Source: Sphingomonas_L flavalba_A (lineage in GTDB: Bacteria > Pseudomonadota > Alphaproteobacteria > Sphingomonadales > Sphingomonadaceae). From it: DNA of 64,000 nt. Where the stretch lies: contig NZ_CP180208.1 of assembly GCF_047553045.1 (NCBI RefSeq), forward strand, positions 2,728,001 through 2,792,000, given 5' to 3'. The translations under genes were made by a program, and so were the position numbers. Of this stretch, positions 23,695 to 32,218 are shown one piece after another (position 1 is the first letter of the stretch; the number at the start of each line of letters is the position of its first letter). Under the pieces are notes generated by a model that was not told where the DNA came from, searched no databases, and worked only from the letters and a program-made list of their open reading frames with translations.

Positions 23695-25148
23695 GTATCG
23701 GCCGCAACACCAACTACAATCTGGTTGGCGCCGCCATCCCGATCGTGTTGGCGTTGGTCACGGTGCCGCTCTACCTGCGGCTGATCGGCGACGACCGCTA
23801 CGGCGTGCTGTCGATCGCCTGGCTGTTTCTCGGCTATTTCGGCCTGTTCGACCTGGGGCTTGGCCGGGCGACCACCTACCACATCTCCGCCCTGCGAGAC
23901 GGATCGTCGGCGGAGCGCGCCGACGTGTTCTGGTCGGCGATCATGGTCAACATCGTCATGGGCCTGGTCGGCGCGGCGATCCTGTGGCCGTCCGCCGGCT
24001 ATTTCTTCGCCCATGTCTTCAAGGTCGACGAGGCGCTGCGACCGGAGATCATGGCCAGCGTGCCGCTGCTCGCCGCCTCGGTGCCGATCGCGACGATGAC
24101 CGGGGTTTTGACCGGCACGCTGATGGGCCGCGACCGCTTTCTTGAGGTCAATATCCTCTCAGTCACCTCGACCGCGCTATTCCAGATCTTTCCGCTCACC
24201 GTCGCCTGGCTGATCGGACCGGACATATGGGGGCTGCTGGCAGCGGCGCTGGCGGCGCGCGCGGTGGCGATCCTGTTCATGTGGGTCCGCTGCCACCAAC
24301 TGGTGCTGCGCGGCGAGCGCATGCGATTCGACACACGCCGCGCGCGCGAACTTCTCGCCTATGGCGGGTGGGTGACGCTGACCGCCATCTTCGGCCCGGC
24401 GCTGGTCATCGTCGACCGCTTCGCGATCGGCGCGATTCTCGGCGCGACGGCGGTCACCGTCTACACCGTGCCGTTCCAGCTCGCCCAGCGCATCGCGATC
24501 CTGCCCAACGCGCTGGTCAGCGCGATCTTCCCGCGCCTGCCGACCGCCGCGCCGGAGGAACAGGCCCGCATCTCGTCGACCGCGTTGCTCTCATTGCTCA
24601 GCGTGCTCGGCCCGCCGATCATGGTCGCGCTGTTCCTGCTCCATCCGTTCCTCGACCTGTGGATCGGGCCGAAACTCGGCGCCCCGGCGGCGGCGGTCGG
24701 CGGTATCATCATCCTGGGGTTCTGGATCAACGCCTTTGCCGTCATCCCCTATAGCCGCCTGCAGGGCACCGGCCGGCCCGACCTGGTGACCAAGCTGCTG
24801 CTTGCCCAGATTCCGGTCTATCTGGTCGCGCTCTATTTCGGCATGAAACAGTTCGGGCTGATCGGCTGCGCGGTCGTCTTCACGATCCGCTGCGCCGCCG
24901 ATTTCATCCTGATGTCGATCGCCGCCGCCGGGCGGCTGGAAAATCAGCGACTGATCGTCGCCAATGCCGCGCTGCTGACCGTTGGCGTCTTCGCCACAGC
25001 GTTGCTGTCCTATCACCAGCCGGCCTGGTGGGTGGCAGCGGTGGTGCTGACCGCGGCGATCAGCCTGCTCGGATGGAGGACGATGCCGGCGGAGCTGCAC
25101 GCCCGGATCGCCGCGCTGCGCCGTTTCGTGCCGGGGAGTGCCGTATGA
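23691..25148 (+). CDS. Polysaccharide flippase (Wzx/MATE-like, MOP superfamily)
   Basis: 485 residues, GTG start at 23691 inside the rfbA stop. About 12-14 hydrophobic helices are visible through the whole protein (for example IPIVLALVTVPLYLRLIG and VAALYFGM-type segments). MOP-superfamily exporters move lipid-linked oligosaccharide units across the inner membrane. Its place directly after the rhamnose genes argues for flipping a rhamnose-containing unit. No polymerase or glycosyltransferase gene is in this part of the cluster. Confidence 0.85.
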   Translation: MSIGRNTNYNLVGAAIPIVLALVTVPLYLRLIGDDRYGVLSIAWLFLGYFGLFDLGLGRATTYHISALRDGSSAERADVFWSAIMVNIVMGLVGAAILWPSAGYFFAHVFKVDEALRPEIMASVPLLAASVPIATMTGVLTGTLMGRDRFLEVNILSVTSTALFQIFPLTVAWLIGPDIWGLLAAALAARAVAILFMWVRCHQLVLRGERMRFDTRRARELLAYGGWVTLTAIFGPALVIVDRFAIGAILGATAVTVYTVPFQLAQRIAILPNALVSAIFPRLPTAAPEEQARISSTALLSLLSVLGPPIMVALFLLHPFLDLWIGPKLGAPAAAVGGIIILGFWINAFAVIPYSRLQGTGRPDLVTKLLLAQIPVYLVALYFGMKQFGLIGCAVVFTIRCAADFILMSIAAAGRLENQRLIVANAALLTVGVFATALLSYHQPAWWVAAVVLTAAISLLGWRTMPAELHARIAALRRFVPGSAV

Positions 25149-25759
25149 GATCGTCTTCAGTCGGGCGGCGGCTGACCGCGCTGCTCAACCGCCTGCTCGG
25201 CCGGGCGCCGCGCCCCCGCATGCTGGCTGAAGCCTATCCGCAATATCGAATCGGGCGCGGCAGCTATGGCGGCCTGTCGATCGCCGCCTATCCCGGCGAC
25301 GCCGATCTGGTGATGGGCGCCTATTGCTCGATCGCTGCCAATGTCACCGTGCTGCTCGGCGGCGAGCACCGGACCGACTGGGTCTCCACCTACCCATTTC
25401 CCGCCATCCTGCCGGACTATCGGCACATCACGGGCCATCCGCGCACCCGCGGCGATGTCGTCATCGGCAATGACGTGTGGATCGGGCGCGACGCATTGCT
25501 CCTGTCGGGAGTGACGATCGGCGACGGCGCGGTTATCGGCGCCCGCGCCGTCGTCACCCGCGACGTGCCCGCTTACGGCATCGTGTCCGGCAATCCCGCG
25601 CAGCTTGTCCGGCTACGCTTTTCCGAAGCGGTGATCGCCCGGCTGCTCGACATCGCCTGGTGGCACTGGCCGGAAGACCGGGTGCGTCGCGCCGTGCCCT
25701 ATCTGCTCGACGACCGGATCGAAGCGTTCATCGCCGCGGTCGATTCGGGTGCCATTTGA
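25145..25759 (+). CDS. CatB-type hexapeptide acyltransferase
   Basis: 204 residues from ATG 25145, overlapping the flippase stop by four bases. Left-handed beta-helix repeats are visible (IGRGSYGGLSI, VMGAYCSIAANVTVLLGG, VVIGNDVWIGRDALLLSG, VTIGDGAVIGARAVVTRDVP), with the C-terminal IVSGNPAQLVRLRF. The family O-acetylates sugars or xenobiotics using acetyl-CoA. In this operon, acetylation of the polysaccharide is the likelier role. Last gene of the cluster. Confidence 0.85.
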   Translation: MRSSSVGRRLTALLNRLLGRAPRPRMLAEAYPQYRIGRGSYGGLSIAAYPGDADLVMGAYCSIAANVTVLLGGEHRTDWVSTYPFPAILPDYRHITGHPRTRGDVVIGNDVWIGRDALLLSGVTIGDGAVIGARAVVTRDVPAYGIVSGNPAQLVRLRFSEAVIARLLDIAWWHWPEDRVRRAVPYLLDDRIEAFIAAVDSGAI

Positions 25760-25777
25760 GCCGCAGCGCGAGTCCGG

Positions 25778-26191
25778 TCAGGCGACGTCCACATCCTGCG
25801 CGACGCTGAGCACCGTCAGTTCATGGTCGGTGCTGTCACGGCCGGTCCAGCGCATGTTCTGCCCTTCGCTAAGGCCGATCAACGCGACACCGACCGGCGT
25901 CAGGATCGACAGGCGGCCGAGCGCGATGTCCGCTTCCTTCGGGAACACCAGCGTCACGGTGCGCTCACGCCCATTCTCGGTGCGGAAAGTGACGCGTGAC
26001 CCCATCCGCGCGACGGTTTCGGGCAATGCCGAACGCTTGACCACGCGGGCGCGCTGCATTTCCGCCATCAGCACGTCGGCAAGGTCCGGCGCGTTGTCGG
26101 CGACGGCATCGGCCAGGGCGCTCAGCCGGTCGTGATCCTCCTCGCACAGGACGATCCGGGGCTTTGTTGGGCTGCGTGACGGAGTCTTCAT
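25778..26191 (-). CDS. rnk: Rnk-like nucleoside diphosphate kinase regulator (GreA/B C-terminal fold)
   Basis: 137 residues. A short coiled N-terminal helix (LCEEDHDRLSALADAVAD) is followed by the FKBP-like GreA/GreB C-domain (RVTFRTENGRERTVTLVFP, LSILTPVGVALIGLSEGQ). Rnk binds RNA polymerase but lacks the long Gre coiled coil. It converges on the polysaccharide operon, with 18 bp between the stops. Confidence 0.85.
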   Translation of the reverse strand: MKTPSRSPTKPRIVLCEEDHDRLSALADAVADNAPDLADVLMAEMQRARVVKRSALPETVARMGSRVTFRTENGRERTVTLVFPKEADIALGRLSILTPVGVALIGLSEGQNMRWTGRDSTDHELTVLSVAQDVDVA

Positions 26192-26439
26192 TGCAATCTG
26201 CCTTCTGGCCCGACGGGCGGGAAATAACGGAATAAAGGGTGAAAACCGGAAAAATAGCCCGTTGGGGCGGTGCGCCGGAAAGGCGTGGCTCGGAACCGCG
26301 GAACCCGAGCCGGGACTAGAATCCGGCGATCAGATTCTTTCTGGCGAACATTCGCTGGATGTGCCGCGGACCGGTCATGACGGTAAGCATGGCACAAGCC
26401 GGCGGCTTGTCAAGAAAACAGCGAGACGGCGAAACCGGC

Positions 26440-28320
26440 TCAGGCGTCGGCCGGCGCCTCGATCGCTTCCATCGCCTCGACCCAGCGCCGCTCCTCGGCC
26501 CCCAGCCGTTTCTCGACATCGGCGCGGCGCTTCATCAGCTCGGTTACCGTGCAGTCGCGCTCGCCCGGCCCGGCGGCGGTCGGGTCGAATAGCGCGCGGT
26601 CGATGCGGCTGCGCTCCTCGCTCAATTCGGCGACGGCGCGCTCCGCCCGGCCAGCGGCGGCGCGCAAAGTCCGGTTCCGCTCGCGCGCTTCCGCCGCCGC
26701 GCGGCGATCGGCCTTGCGGCCGCCCTTCGCTTTCCCGTCCTCATCAGTGGCGCCGCCGCCGCCCCGGCCCAGCACGAGATCGGTATAGTCTTCGAGCGTA
26801 CCGGAAAATTCATTGGCCTCACCGCTGTCGACCAGCACCAGCCGGTCGGCGACCAGTTCGATCATGTGCCGGTCATGGCTGACGATGACGACGGCGCCGG
26901 CATAGCTGTTCAGCGCCTGGACCAGTGCCTCACGCGAATCGACATCCAGGTGGTTGGTCGGCTCATCGAGGATCAGCAGATTCGGCGCGTCGCGCGTGAT
27001 CAGCGCCAATGCCAGCCGCGCCCGCTCGCCGCCGGACAGGCTGGCGACGCGCTGAGTCGCCCGGTCGCCCGAAAAACCGAATCGGCCAAGCTGCGCCCGC
27101 ACCGCCGCTGGCGTCGCCCCCGGCATCTGGCGGGTCATATGTTCCAGCGGGGTGGCGTCGGCGTCCAGTTCCTCGACCTGATACTGGGTGAAATAGCCGA
27201 CCTTCATCTTGGCCGACGCATTCATCGCGCCTCCCATCGCCGGCAGTTGCGCCGCGAGCAGCCGGGCAAGCGTCGTCTTGCCGTTGCCGTTGCGGCCGAG
27301 CAGCGCGACCCGGTCATCCGGGTCGATGCGCAAGTTCAACCTCCGCAACACCGGGGTGGCGCCATAGCCGACCGCCGCCATGTCGAGAGTGATCAGCGGC
27401 GGGCGCATTTCCGGCGGGCTGGGAAAGGCGAAGGACAGCGTCGGGTCCTCCAGCGCGGCGGCGATCGGGCGCATCTTCTCCAGCGCCTTCATCCGGCTCT
27501 GCGCCTGCTTGGCCTTGCTCGCCTTGGCGCGCCAGCGGTCGACGAAAGCCTGCAGCTTCTCGCGCTCCGCCTGCTGGCGGGCGCGGGCGGCGGACAGTTG
27601 AGCCAGCCGCTCGGCACGCTGCCGCTCGAACGCGTCATAGCCGCCGGGATAGAGCGTCACCTTGCCCTGTTCCAGATGCAGGATGTGGTCGACGACCTTG
27701 TTCAACAGATCGCGTTCGTGGCTGATGACGATAACGGTCGTCGGATAGTCTTTCAGGAAATTTTCCAGCCACAGCGTCGCCTCAAGGTCGAGGTGGTTCG
27801 ACGGTTCGTCGAGCAGCAGCAGGTCCGGCCCGGAAAACAGCAACGCGGCAAGCGCGACGCGCATCCGCCAGCCGCCGGAAAAGCTGTCGAGCGGCTGCGC
27901 CTGCATCCCTTCGTCGAAACCAAGGCCGACCAGGATGCGCGCCGCCCGCGCCGGCGCACCATAGGCGTCGATCGCGTTCAGCCGCTCGTGAATGTCGCCA
28001 AGCCGGTCCGGGTCGACGCAGGTCTCGCTTTCGGCGAGCAGCGCCGCGCGCTCGGTATCGGCGGCCAACACCGTCTCGAACGGCGTGGCGGTGCCGGCGG
28101 GCGCATCCTGCGCGATATAGCCGATGCGGGTGTCGCGCGGCATGTCGACCGTGCCGTCGTCCGGGTCGATCTGGCCGATCATCACCTTCATCAGCGTCGA
28201 TTTGCCGGCGCCATTGCGGCCGATCAGGCCGATCCGGCTGCGCGGCGGCAACGCCGCGGTCGCGCGGTCGATGATGGTGCGGCCGCCAAGCCGCACAGTG
28301 ATGCCGGTAAGGGTAAGCAT
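26440..28320 (-). CDS. ABC-F family ATPase (YheS-like), core copy
   Basis: 626 residues, two ABC domains, no membrane segments. Domain 1: GRNGAGKST, FSGGWRMR, LLLLDEPSNHLD. Domain 2: GRNGNGKTT, LSGGERARL, LLILDEPTNHLD. Between them is the P-site tRNA-interaction motif region with a basic coil (AKASKAKQAQSRMKALEKM). A C-terminal coiled coil (~residues 530-615) resembles that of YheS/Uup. Likely role: relieving ribosome stalls. It lies nine bases downstream of tlyA. Confidence 0.9.
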   Translation of the reverse strand: MLTLTGITVRLGGRTIIDRATAALPPRSRIGLIGRNGAGKSTLMKVMIGQIDPDDGTVDMPRDTRIGYIAQDAPAGTATPFETVLAADTERAALLAESETCVDPDRLGDIHERLNAIDAYGAPARAARILVGLGFDEGMQAQPLDSFSGGWRMRVALAALLFSGPDLLLLDEPSNHLDLEATLWLENFLKDYPTTVIVISHERDLLNKVVDHILHLEQGKVTLYPGGYDAFERQRAERLAQLSAARARQQAEREKLQAFVDRWRAKASKAKQAQSRMKALEKMRPIAAALEDPTLSFAFPSPPEMRPPLITLDMAAVGYGATPVLRRLNLRIDPDDRVALLGRNGNGKTTLARLLAAQLPAMGGAMNASAKMKVGYFTQYQVEELDADATPLEHMTRQMPGATPAAVRAQLGRFGFSGDRATQRVASLSGGERARLALALITRDAPNLLILDEPTNHLDVDSREALVQALNSYAGAVVIVSHDRHMIELVADRLVLVDSGEANEFSGTLEDYTDLVLGRGGGGATDEDGKAKGGRKADRRAAAEARERNRTLRAAAGRAERAVAELSEERSRIDRALFDPTAAGPGERDCTVTELMKRRADVEKRLGAEERRWVEAMEAIEAPADA

Positions 28321-28329
28321 CGCGCGCCG

Positions 28330-29097
28330 CTAGCACAGCGCCGGGCGTTGCTCCACAGGCGGCAGACCGCGATGCGCGGCGATCAGGAATTCGACATTAC
28401 CCTGCGGGCCGGTGATCGGGCTTTCGACGATGCCGTCGACCTGCCAGCCCTGTGCCGCCACCCAGTCGGCAACCGCGCTGCAGGCGGCGGCGCGCACCGC
28501 CGGGTCGCGGACGACGCCGCCCTTGCCGACATCGGCGCGGCCGGCCTCGAACTGCGGCTTGATCAGCGCCATCAGCCGCGCGGGCTGGGCCGCGAAGGTC
28601 AGCGGCCGTTCCAGCACCTTGGCGAGGCCGATGAAGCTGGCGTCGCAGACGATCAGGTCGACCGGCTCCGGGATATGGTCGGCGGTCAGCAGCCGGGCGC
28701 TGGTGCGTTCGTGGACGATGACGCGCGGGTCCTGACGCAGCTTCCAGGCGAGCTGGTTGGTGCCCGAGTCGACGGCATAGACCCGCGCCGCGCCACGGCT
28801 GAGCAACACGTCGGTGAAGCCGCCGGTCGACGAGCCGACGTCGATCGCCACCGCGCCGGCGACGTCCCAGCCGAAATGGCTGAGGCCATGGTCGAGCTTG
28901 ATGCCGCCGCGCGACACCCAGGGATGATCGCGGCCGCGCACCGACAGGGGGGCGTCGGGCGCGAGCGGCTGGCCGGCCTTTCCGACCAGCTTATCACCTG
29001 AATATACCAGCCCGGCGAGGATCAGCGCCTGCGCGCGGGCCCGGCTTTCGGCGAGCGCGCGATCGACAAGCAACTGATCCGCGCGGATTTTTTTCAT
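28330..29097 (-). CDS. tlyA: TlyA-family rRNA 2'-O-methyltransferase
   Basis: 255 residues. An N-terminal S4 RNA-binding domain (RADQLLVDRALAESRARAQA) is followed by an FtsJ-like methyltransferase with AdoMet site AIDVGSSTGGFTDVLLSRGA and a conserved KPQFEAGRADVGKGG. TlyA methylates ribose in rRNA and sets capreomycin sensitivity in mycobacteria; the haemolysin label in older records is historical. It is just upstream of, and probably co-transcribed with, the ABC-F gene. Confidence 0.92.
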   Translation of the reverse strand: MKKIRADQLLVDRALAESRARAQALILAGLVYSGDKLVGKAGQPLAPDAPLSVRGRDHPWVSRGGIKLDHGLSHFGWDVAGAVAIDVGSSTGGFTDVLLSRGAARVYAVDSGTNQLAWKLRQDPRVIVHERTSARLLTADHIPEPVDLIVCDASFIGLAKVLERPLTFAAQPARLMALIKPQFEAGRADVGKGGVVRDPAVRAAACSAVADWVAAQGWQVDGIVESPITGPQGNVEFLIAAHRGLPPVEQRPALC

Positions 29098-29140
29098 GAC
29101 CCCCTGACAAGCTGGCCGGCAAGCCCGGCCCGATCCCCGA

Positions 29141-29671
29141 TCAGGCCGATTCGCCGCGCCGCTTGTAGGTCACCCGCGCGCTGGCGCCGATAATGCCGAA
29201 GCCGAGGATAAGCTGCGCCCAGGTCGCCGGTTCCGGCACGCCCGGCGTGACCGGCGGATTGACCGGAGGAACGACGGGCGGTTTAACCGGCGGCGGCACG
29301 AACGGGATGCCCGGTGGGACCCACGGCCCCGGCGGCCCCCACGGCCCTGGCCCCGGACCAGGGCCACGCCCCGGATCGCCACCCCCCGGACCGCCGGCAA
29401 AGCGTTCCGGCGGCAAATCGGTCAGCGGCGCGATCGAATAGCCGGAGAGCAGGATCGGCGTATCGGCGGGGCATTCCACCTGCGGCGCCGCCGGCTGCGC
29501 GGCGGGGCGCACTTTTGGCTTGGCGCGCGCCTTCGGCGCCGGCGCTGTCGCCTTGTGAACAGCCTGGCGCACCTGCGGCACGGAAACGGTCAGCGCCGTG
29601 GTGCCCGCGACCGGACACACACAGGCGGCGATCAGCTTCGCCGTGCTGGACGTCAAAGCTTCCTTCAACAT
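29141..29671 (-). CDS. PEPxxWA-CTERM protein with Gly/Pro-rich middle
   Basis: 176 residues. The C-terminal sorting tag is clear: VPEPATWAQLILGFGIIGAS, then a basic end (TYKRRGESA). Such tags direct export and anchoring by an exosortase (family knowledge). The middle is low-complexity (GGPGGGDPGRGPGPGPGP and PVKPPVVPPVNPP). The N-terminus has a moderately hydrophobic stretch with cysteines (LIAACVCPVAGTTAL) rather than a classic signal peptide, so the start may be imprecise. Confidence 0.7.
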   Translation of the reverse strand: MLKEALTSSTAKLIAACVCPVAGTTALTVSVPQVRQAVHKATAPAPKARAKPKVRPAAQPAAPQVECPADTPILLSGYSIAPLTDLPPERFAGGPGGGDPGRGPGPGPGPWGPPGPWVPPGIPFVPPPVKPPVVPPVNPPVTPGVPEPATWAQLILGFGIIGASARVTYKRRGESA

Positions 29672-29966
29672 GGACTGCGACCCTCCTTACGCATCGATAC
29701 GACCGGCACCGACAAATGGCCATTTAACAGACCGAAGCCGTTCTTGCCATGTCGTTTACGATGATTCTCCCATGCCACCGATTCGCCTAACCGGCGATGA
29801 ATGGAGCCCGGCGCGCGGCGACCCGTCGTCAATTGCCTGTCCCCCCTGCTTCCGCTATAGGCCGCTGCGTCCGCCTCGGTACGCGCGCACGGTTCGCCGC
29901 GCGTCCGGGGCGTCGTTCGTTTCAAGCGCCGACGCATGCGCGCCGCGCCCGCAGGAGGTCCGCCAC

Positions 29967-30746
29967 ATGGCTCGTCGTCGCCAGGTCTACGAAGGCAAGG
30001 CCAAGATTCTCTATGAAGGCCCGGAACCCGGCACGCTGATCCAGTATTTCAAGGACGACGCGACGGCGTTCAACGCCCAGAAGAAGGGCACGATCAGCGG
30101 CAAGGGCGTGCTGAACAACCGGATTTCCGAGCACATCTTCACCCTGCTCGGCCATATCGGCGTACCGACTCACTTCATCCGCCGGCTGAACATGCGCGAG
30201 CAGCTGATCCGCCAGGTCGAAATCGTGCCGATCGAGGTGGTGGTGCGCAACGTCGCCGCCGGCAGCCTGTCGAAGCGGCTGGGGATCGAGGAAGGCACGC
30301 CGCTGCCCCGCACGATCATCGAATATTACTATAAGGACGACGCGCTCGGCGATCCGCTGATTTCCGAGGAGCATATCGCCTGTTTCGGCTGGGCCAATCA
30401 GGACGAGATGCACGACATCGCCGACATGGCGATCCGCATCAACGACTTCATGTCCGGCCTGTTCGCCGGCATCGGTATCCGTCTGGTCGACTTCAAGCTC
30501 GAATTCGGGCGAATCTGGGACAATGACTACAGCCGGCTGATCCTGGCCGACGAAATCAGCCCCGATGGCGCCCGGCTGTGGGACGCGACGACCAACGAAA
30601 AGCTCGACAAGGACCGTTTCCGCCGCGACATGGGCGGCGAGGTCGAGGCCTATCAGGAAGTCGCCCGCCGGCTGGGCCTGCTGCCCGAAGGGGTGGACAG
30701 CGCCGTCCTCGACATGGAAACCCACCGCAAGCGCCGCGGCAAATAG
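29967..30746 (+). CDS. purC: Phosphoribosylaminoimidazole-succinocarboxamide synthase
   Basis: 259 residues from ATG 29967, selected because of the strong AGGAGG site ten bases upstream; the longer open frame lacks family sequence. Catalyses ATP-dependent addition of aspartate to CAIR in purine synthesis. Visible SAICAR-synthetase segments: YEGKAKILYEGPEPGTLIQY, VVVRNVAAGSLSKRLG (substrate site) and DFKLEFGRIWDNDYSRLILADEISPD split over the active site. purS and purQ follow only after an intervening secretion pair. Confidence 0.95.
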   Translation: MARRRQVYEGKAKILYEGPEPGTLIQYFKDDATAFNAQKKGTISGKGVLNNRISEHIFTLLGHIGVPTHFIRRLNMREQLIRQVEIVPIEVVVRNVAAGSLSKRLGIEEGTPLPRTIIEYYYKDDALGDPLISEEHIACFGWANQDEMHDIADMAIRINDFMSGLFAGIGIRLVDFKLEFGRIWDNDYSRLILADEISPDGARLWDATTNEKLDKDRFRRDMGGEVEAYQEVARRLGLLPEGVDSAVLDMETHRKRRGK

Positions 30747-30992
30747 CCCCGGACCAAGGCCACCCTGCCCCGGCATTCCCCGGCACGGCGTTTCGTGCCG
30801 CCGGCGGATTGCGGCCTTTGCGCGGATGACCAGCCCGGTGCTGGCGGCGCGGCGGCGTACCGAAAAACGATGGACCGCGCTTCGTCGCATTCGCGCGCGG
30901 CGGCGCGCGTCATTTAGCTCCTTTTAACCATCGTTCGTTACGACCCGGCGGGAGAGCGCGGGCGTTCGCCGTGCGGGCAATGGGGATCTAGC

Positions 30993-32216
30993 ATGCGTAT
31001 TTGGGCAATTTTGGTCGCGACCACCGCGCTGGCCGCCTGTTCGGGCGGCGGCCCGCAGACCGCGAGCAGTACGCCACCGCCCGCTACCCCCAATCAGGTC
31101 CACAGTTTCGTCACCCCGCTGGCCGCCAAGACCTATGTCGGCGTCGGCGGCAGCCAGGTGTTCCAGTATTCCACCGACGACCGCAATTGCTGCGGCCAGC
31201 AGGCGCAGACCTTCGCCGGCAACGCGACGAGCGTGCGCAATTCGAGCATCTCGATCGCCTATGACCCGCGCGACGCGATCTTCACCCTGACCGTCACCGA
31301 CCCGAAATCGGGCGCGGACACCCAGACCCGTTTTCAGGACCCGGCGTCGCGGACCGATTTTTCGGGCACGCTTGAGCCGCAATGGGGCACGCCCAACCTG
31401 AACAACCCGAATATCCGCTATCTGCAGGCCGGCGACGGCGACCCGTTGTCGCCCTACCGCGCCAGCGGGACCGGCGCGATCAATCCCGGCGACAACCACA
31501 ACGCCGCGATCGGCACCGACGGTTCGACCTATCAGGCGACCAGTTTCTTCTACGAAGTGCCGGGGTCGACGACCAAATACGTCACCTATGCCGGTTATGT
31601 CCGCAATTCGATGAGCTGGCACAACATCCAGATCGGCACGCAAGACGCGTTCCAGGCGACATGGAAGCTGGAGCGCGGCGCCTTCGCCTATGGTGAAATG
31701 ACCAACGCCAGCGCGGTGCCGAAAACTGGCAGCGGCAGCTATACCGGCTCGATGCTGGCGACGATGGTCTACAACCCGACCTTCGACGGCGTCTATCAGG
31801 GCAGTGCCGTCGCCGAACTGCCGACCTTCTTCCAGTGGATCAGCGGCACGTCGAAGCTGGACGTCGATTTCGGCGCATCAACGCTGACCGCGACGCTGAA
31901 CGGCACGGTTTTCGCGCCGCAGGTCGACTATTTCACCGATTCCTCCGCCAGCATCCTGCCGGCCGGGACCACCTTTACCGCCAGCGGCACCGGGCGCATC
32001 GACCTGGTCAATGCCGGCGGTTTCATCGGCGTGTTCAACAGCGCCGGCTTCACCGCTCCGGGCGGCGGCGACCACCCGGTCGATATCGCCGGATCGAGTC
32101 TGGACGGTGCCTTCTATGGCCCGGCGGCCGAGGAAGTCGGTGGCGGCTTCCGTATCGTCGGCGGCACGCCGGACCAGCGGATCGACATACTGGGCGCCTT
32201 CACCGGCAAGAAATAA
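30993..32216 (+). CDS. Surface lipoprotein with TbpB-like beta-barrel (Slam client)
   Basis: 407 residues. The lipoprotein signal ends at Cys16 (TALAACSGGG). The mature protein is strand-rich, and its end carries the TbpB barrel signature: a hydrophobic GVFNSAGF strand, then GAFYGPAAEEVGGGFRI and a closing ILGAFTGKK. Lipoproteins of this class are moved to the cell surface by Slam proteins, and a Slam gene begins two bases downstream. The ligand is unknown; known relatives bind transferrin, haem carriers or host proteins, but an environmental sphingomonad may use it differently. Confidence 0.82.
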   Translation: MRIWAILVATTALAACSGGGPQTASSTPPPATPNQVHSFVTPLAAKTYVGVGGSQVFQYSTDDRNCCGQQAQTFAGNATSVRNSSISIAYDPRDAIFTLTVTDPKSGADTQTRFQDPASRTDFSGTLEPQWGTPNLNNPNIRYLQAGDGDPLSPYRASGTGAINPGDNHNAAIGTDGSTYQATSFFYEVPGSTTKYVTYAGYVRNSMSWHNIQIGTQDAFQATWKLERGAFAYGEMTNASAVPKTGSGSYTGSMLATMVYNPTFDGVYQGSAVAELPTFFQWISGTSKLDVDFGASTLTATLNGTVFAPQVDYFTDSSASILPAGTTFTASGTGRIDLVNAGGFIGVFNSAGFTAPGGGDHPVDIAGSSLDGAFYGPAAEEVGGGFRIVGGTPDQRIDILGAFTGKK

Positions 32217-32218
32217 CC

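Noticed and set aside
26866..29001. 711-codon plus-strand open frame
   Set aside because: Antisense to the ABC-F and tlyA genes with biased composition.
29210..29420. Simple-sequence repeat suspected in GGCCCCGGCC-rich stretch
   Set aside because: It is the coding sequence of the Gly/Pro-rich middle of the PEP-CTERM protein, not an independent repeat.
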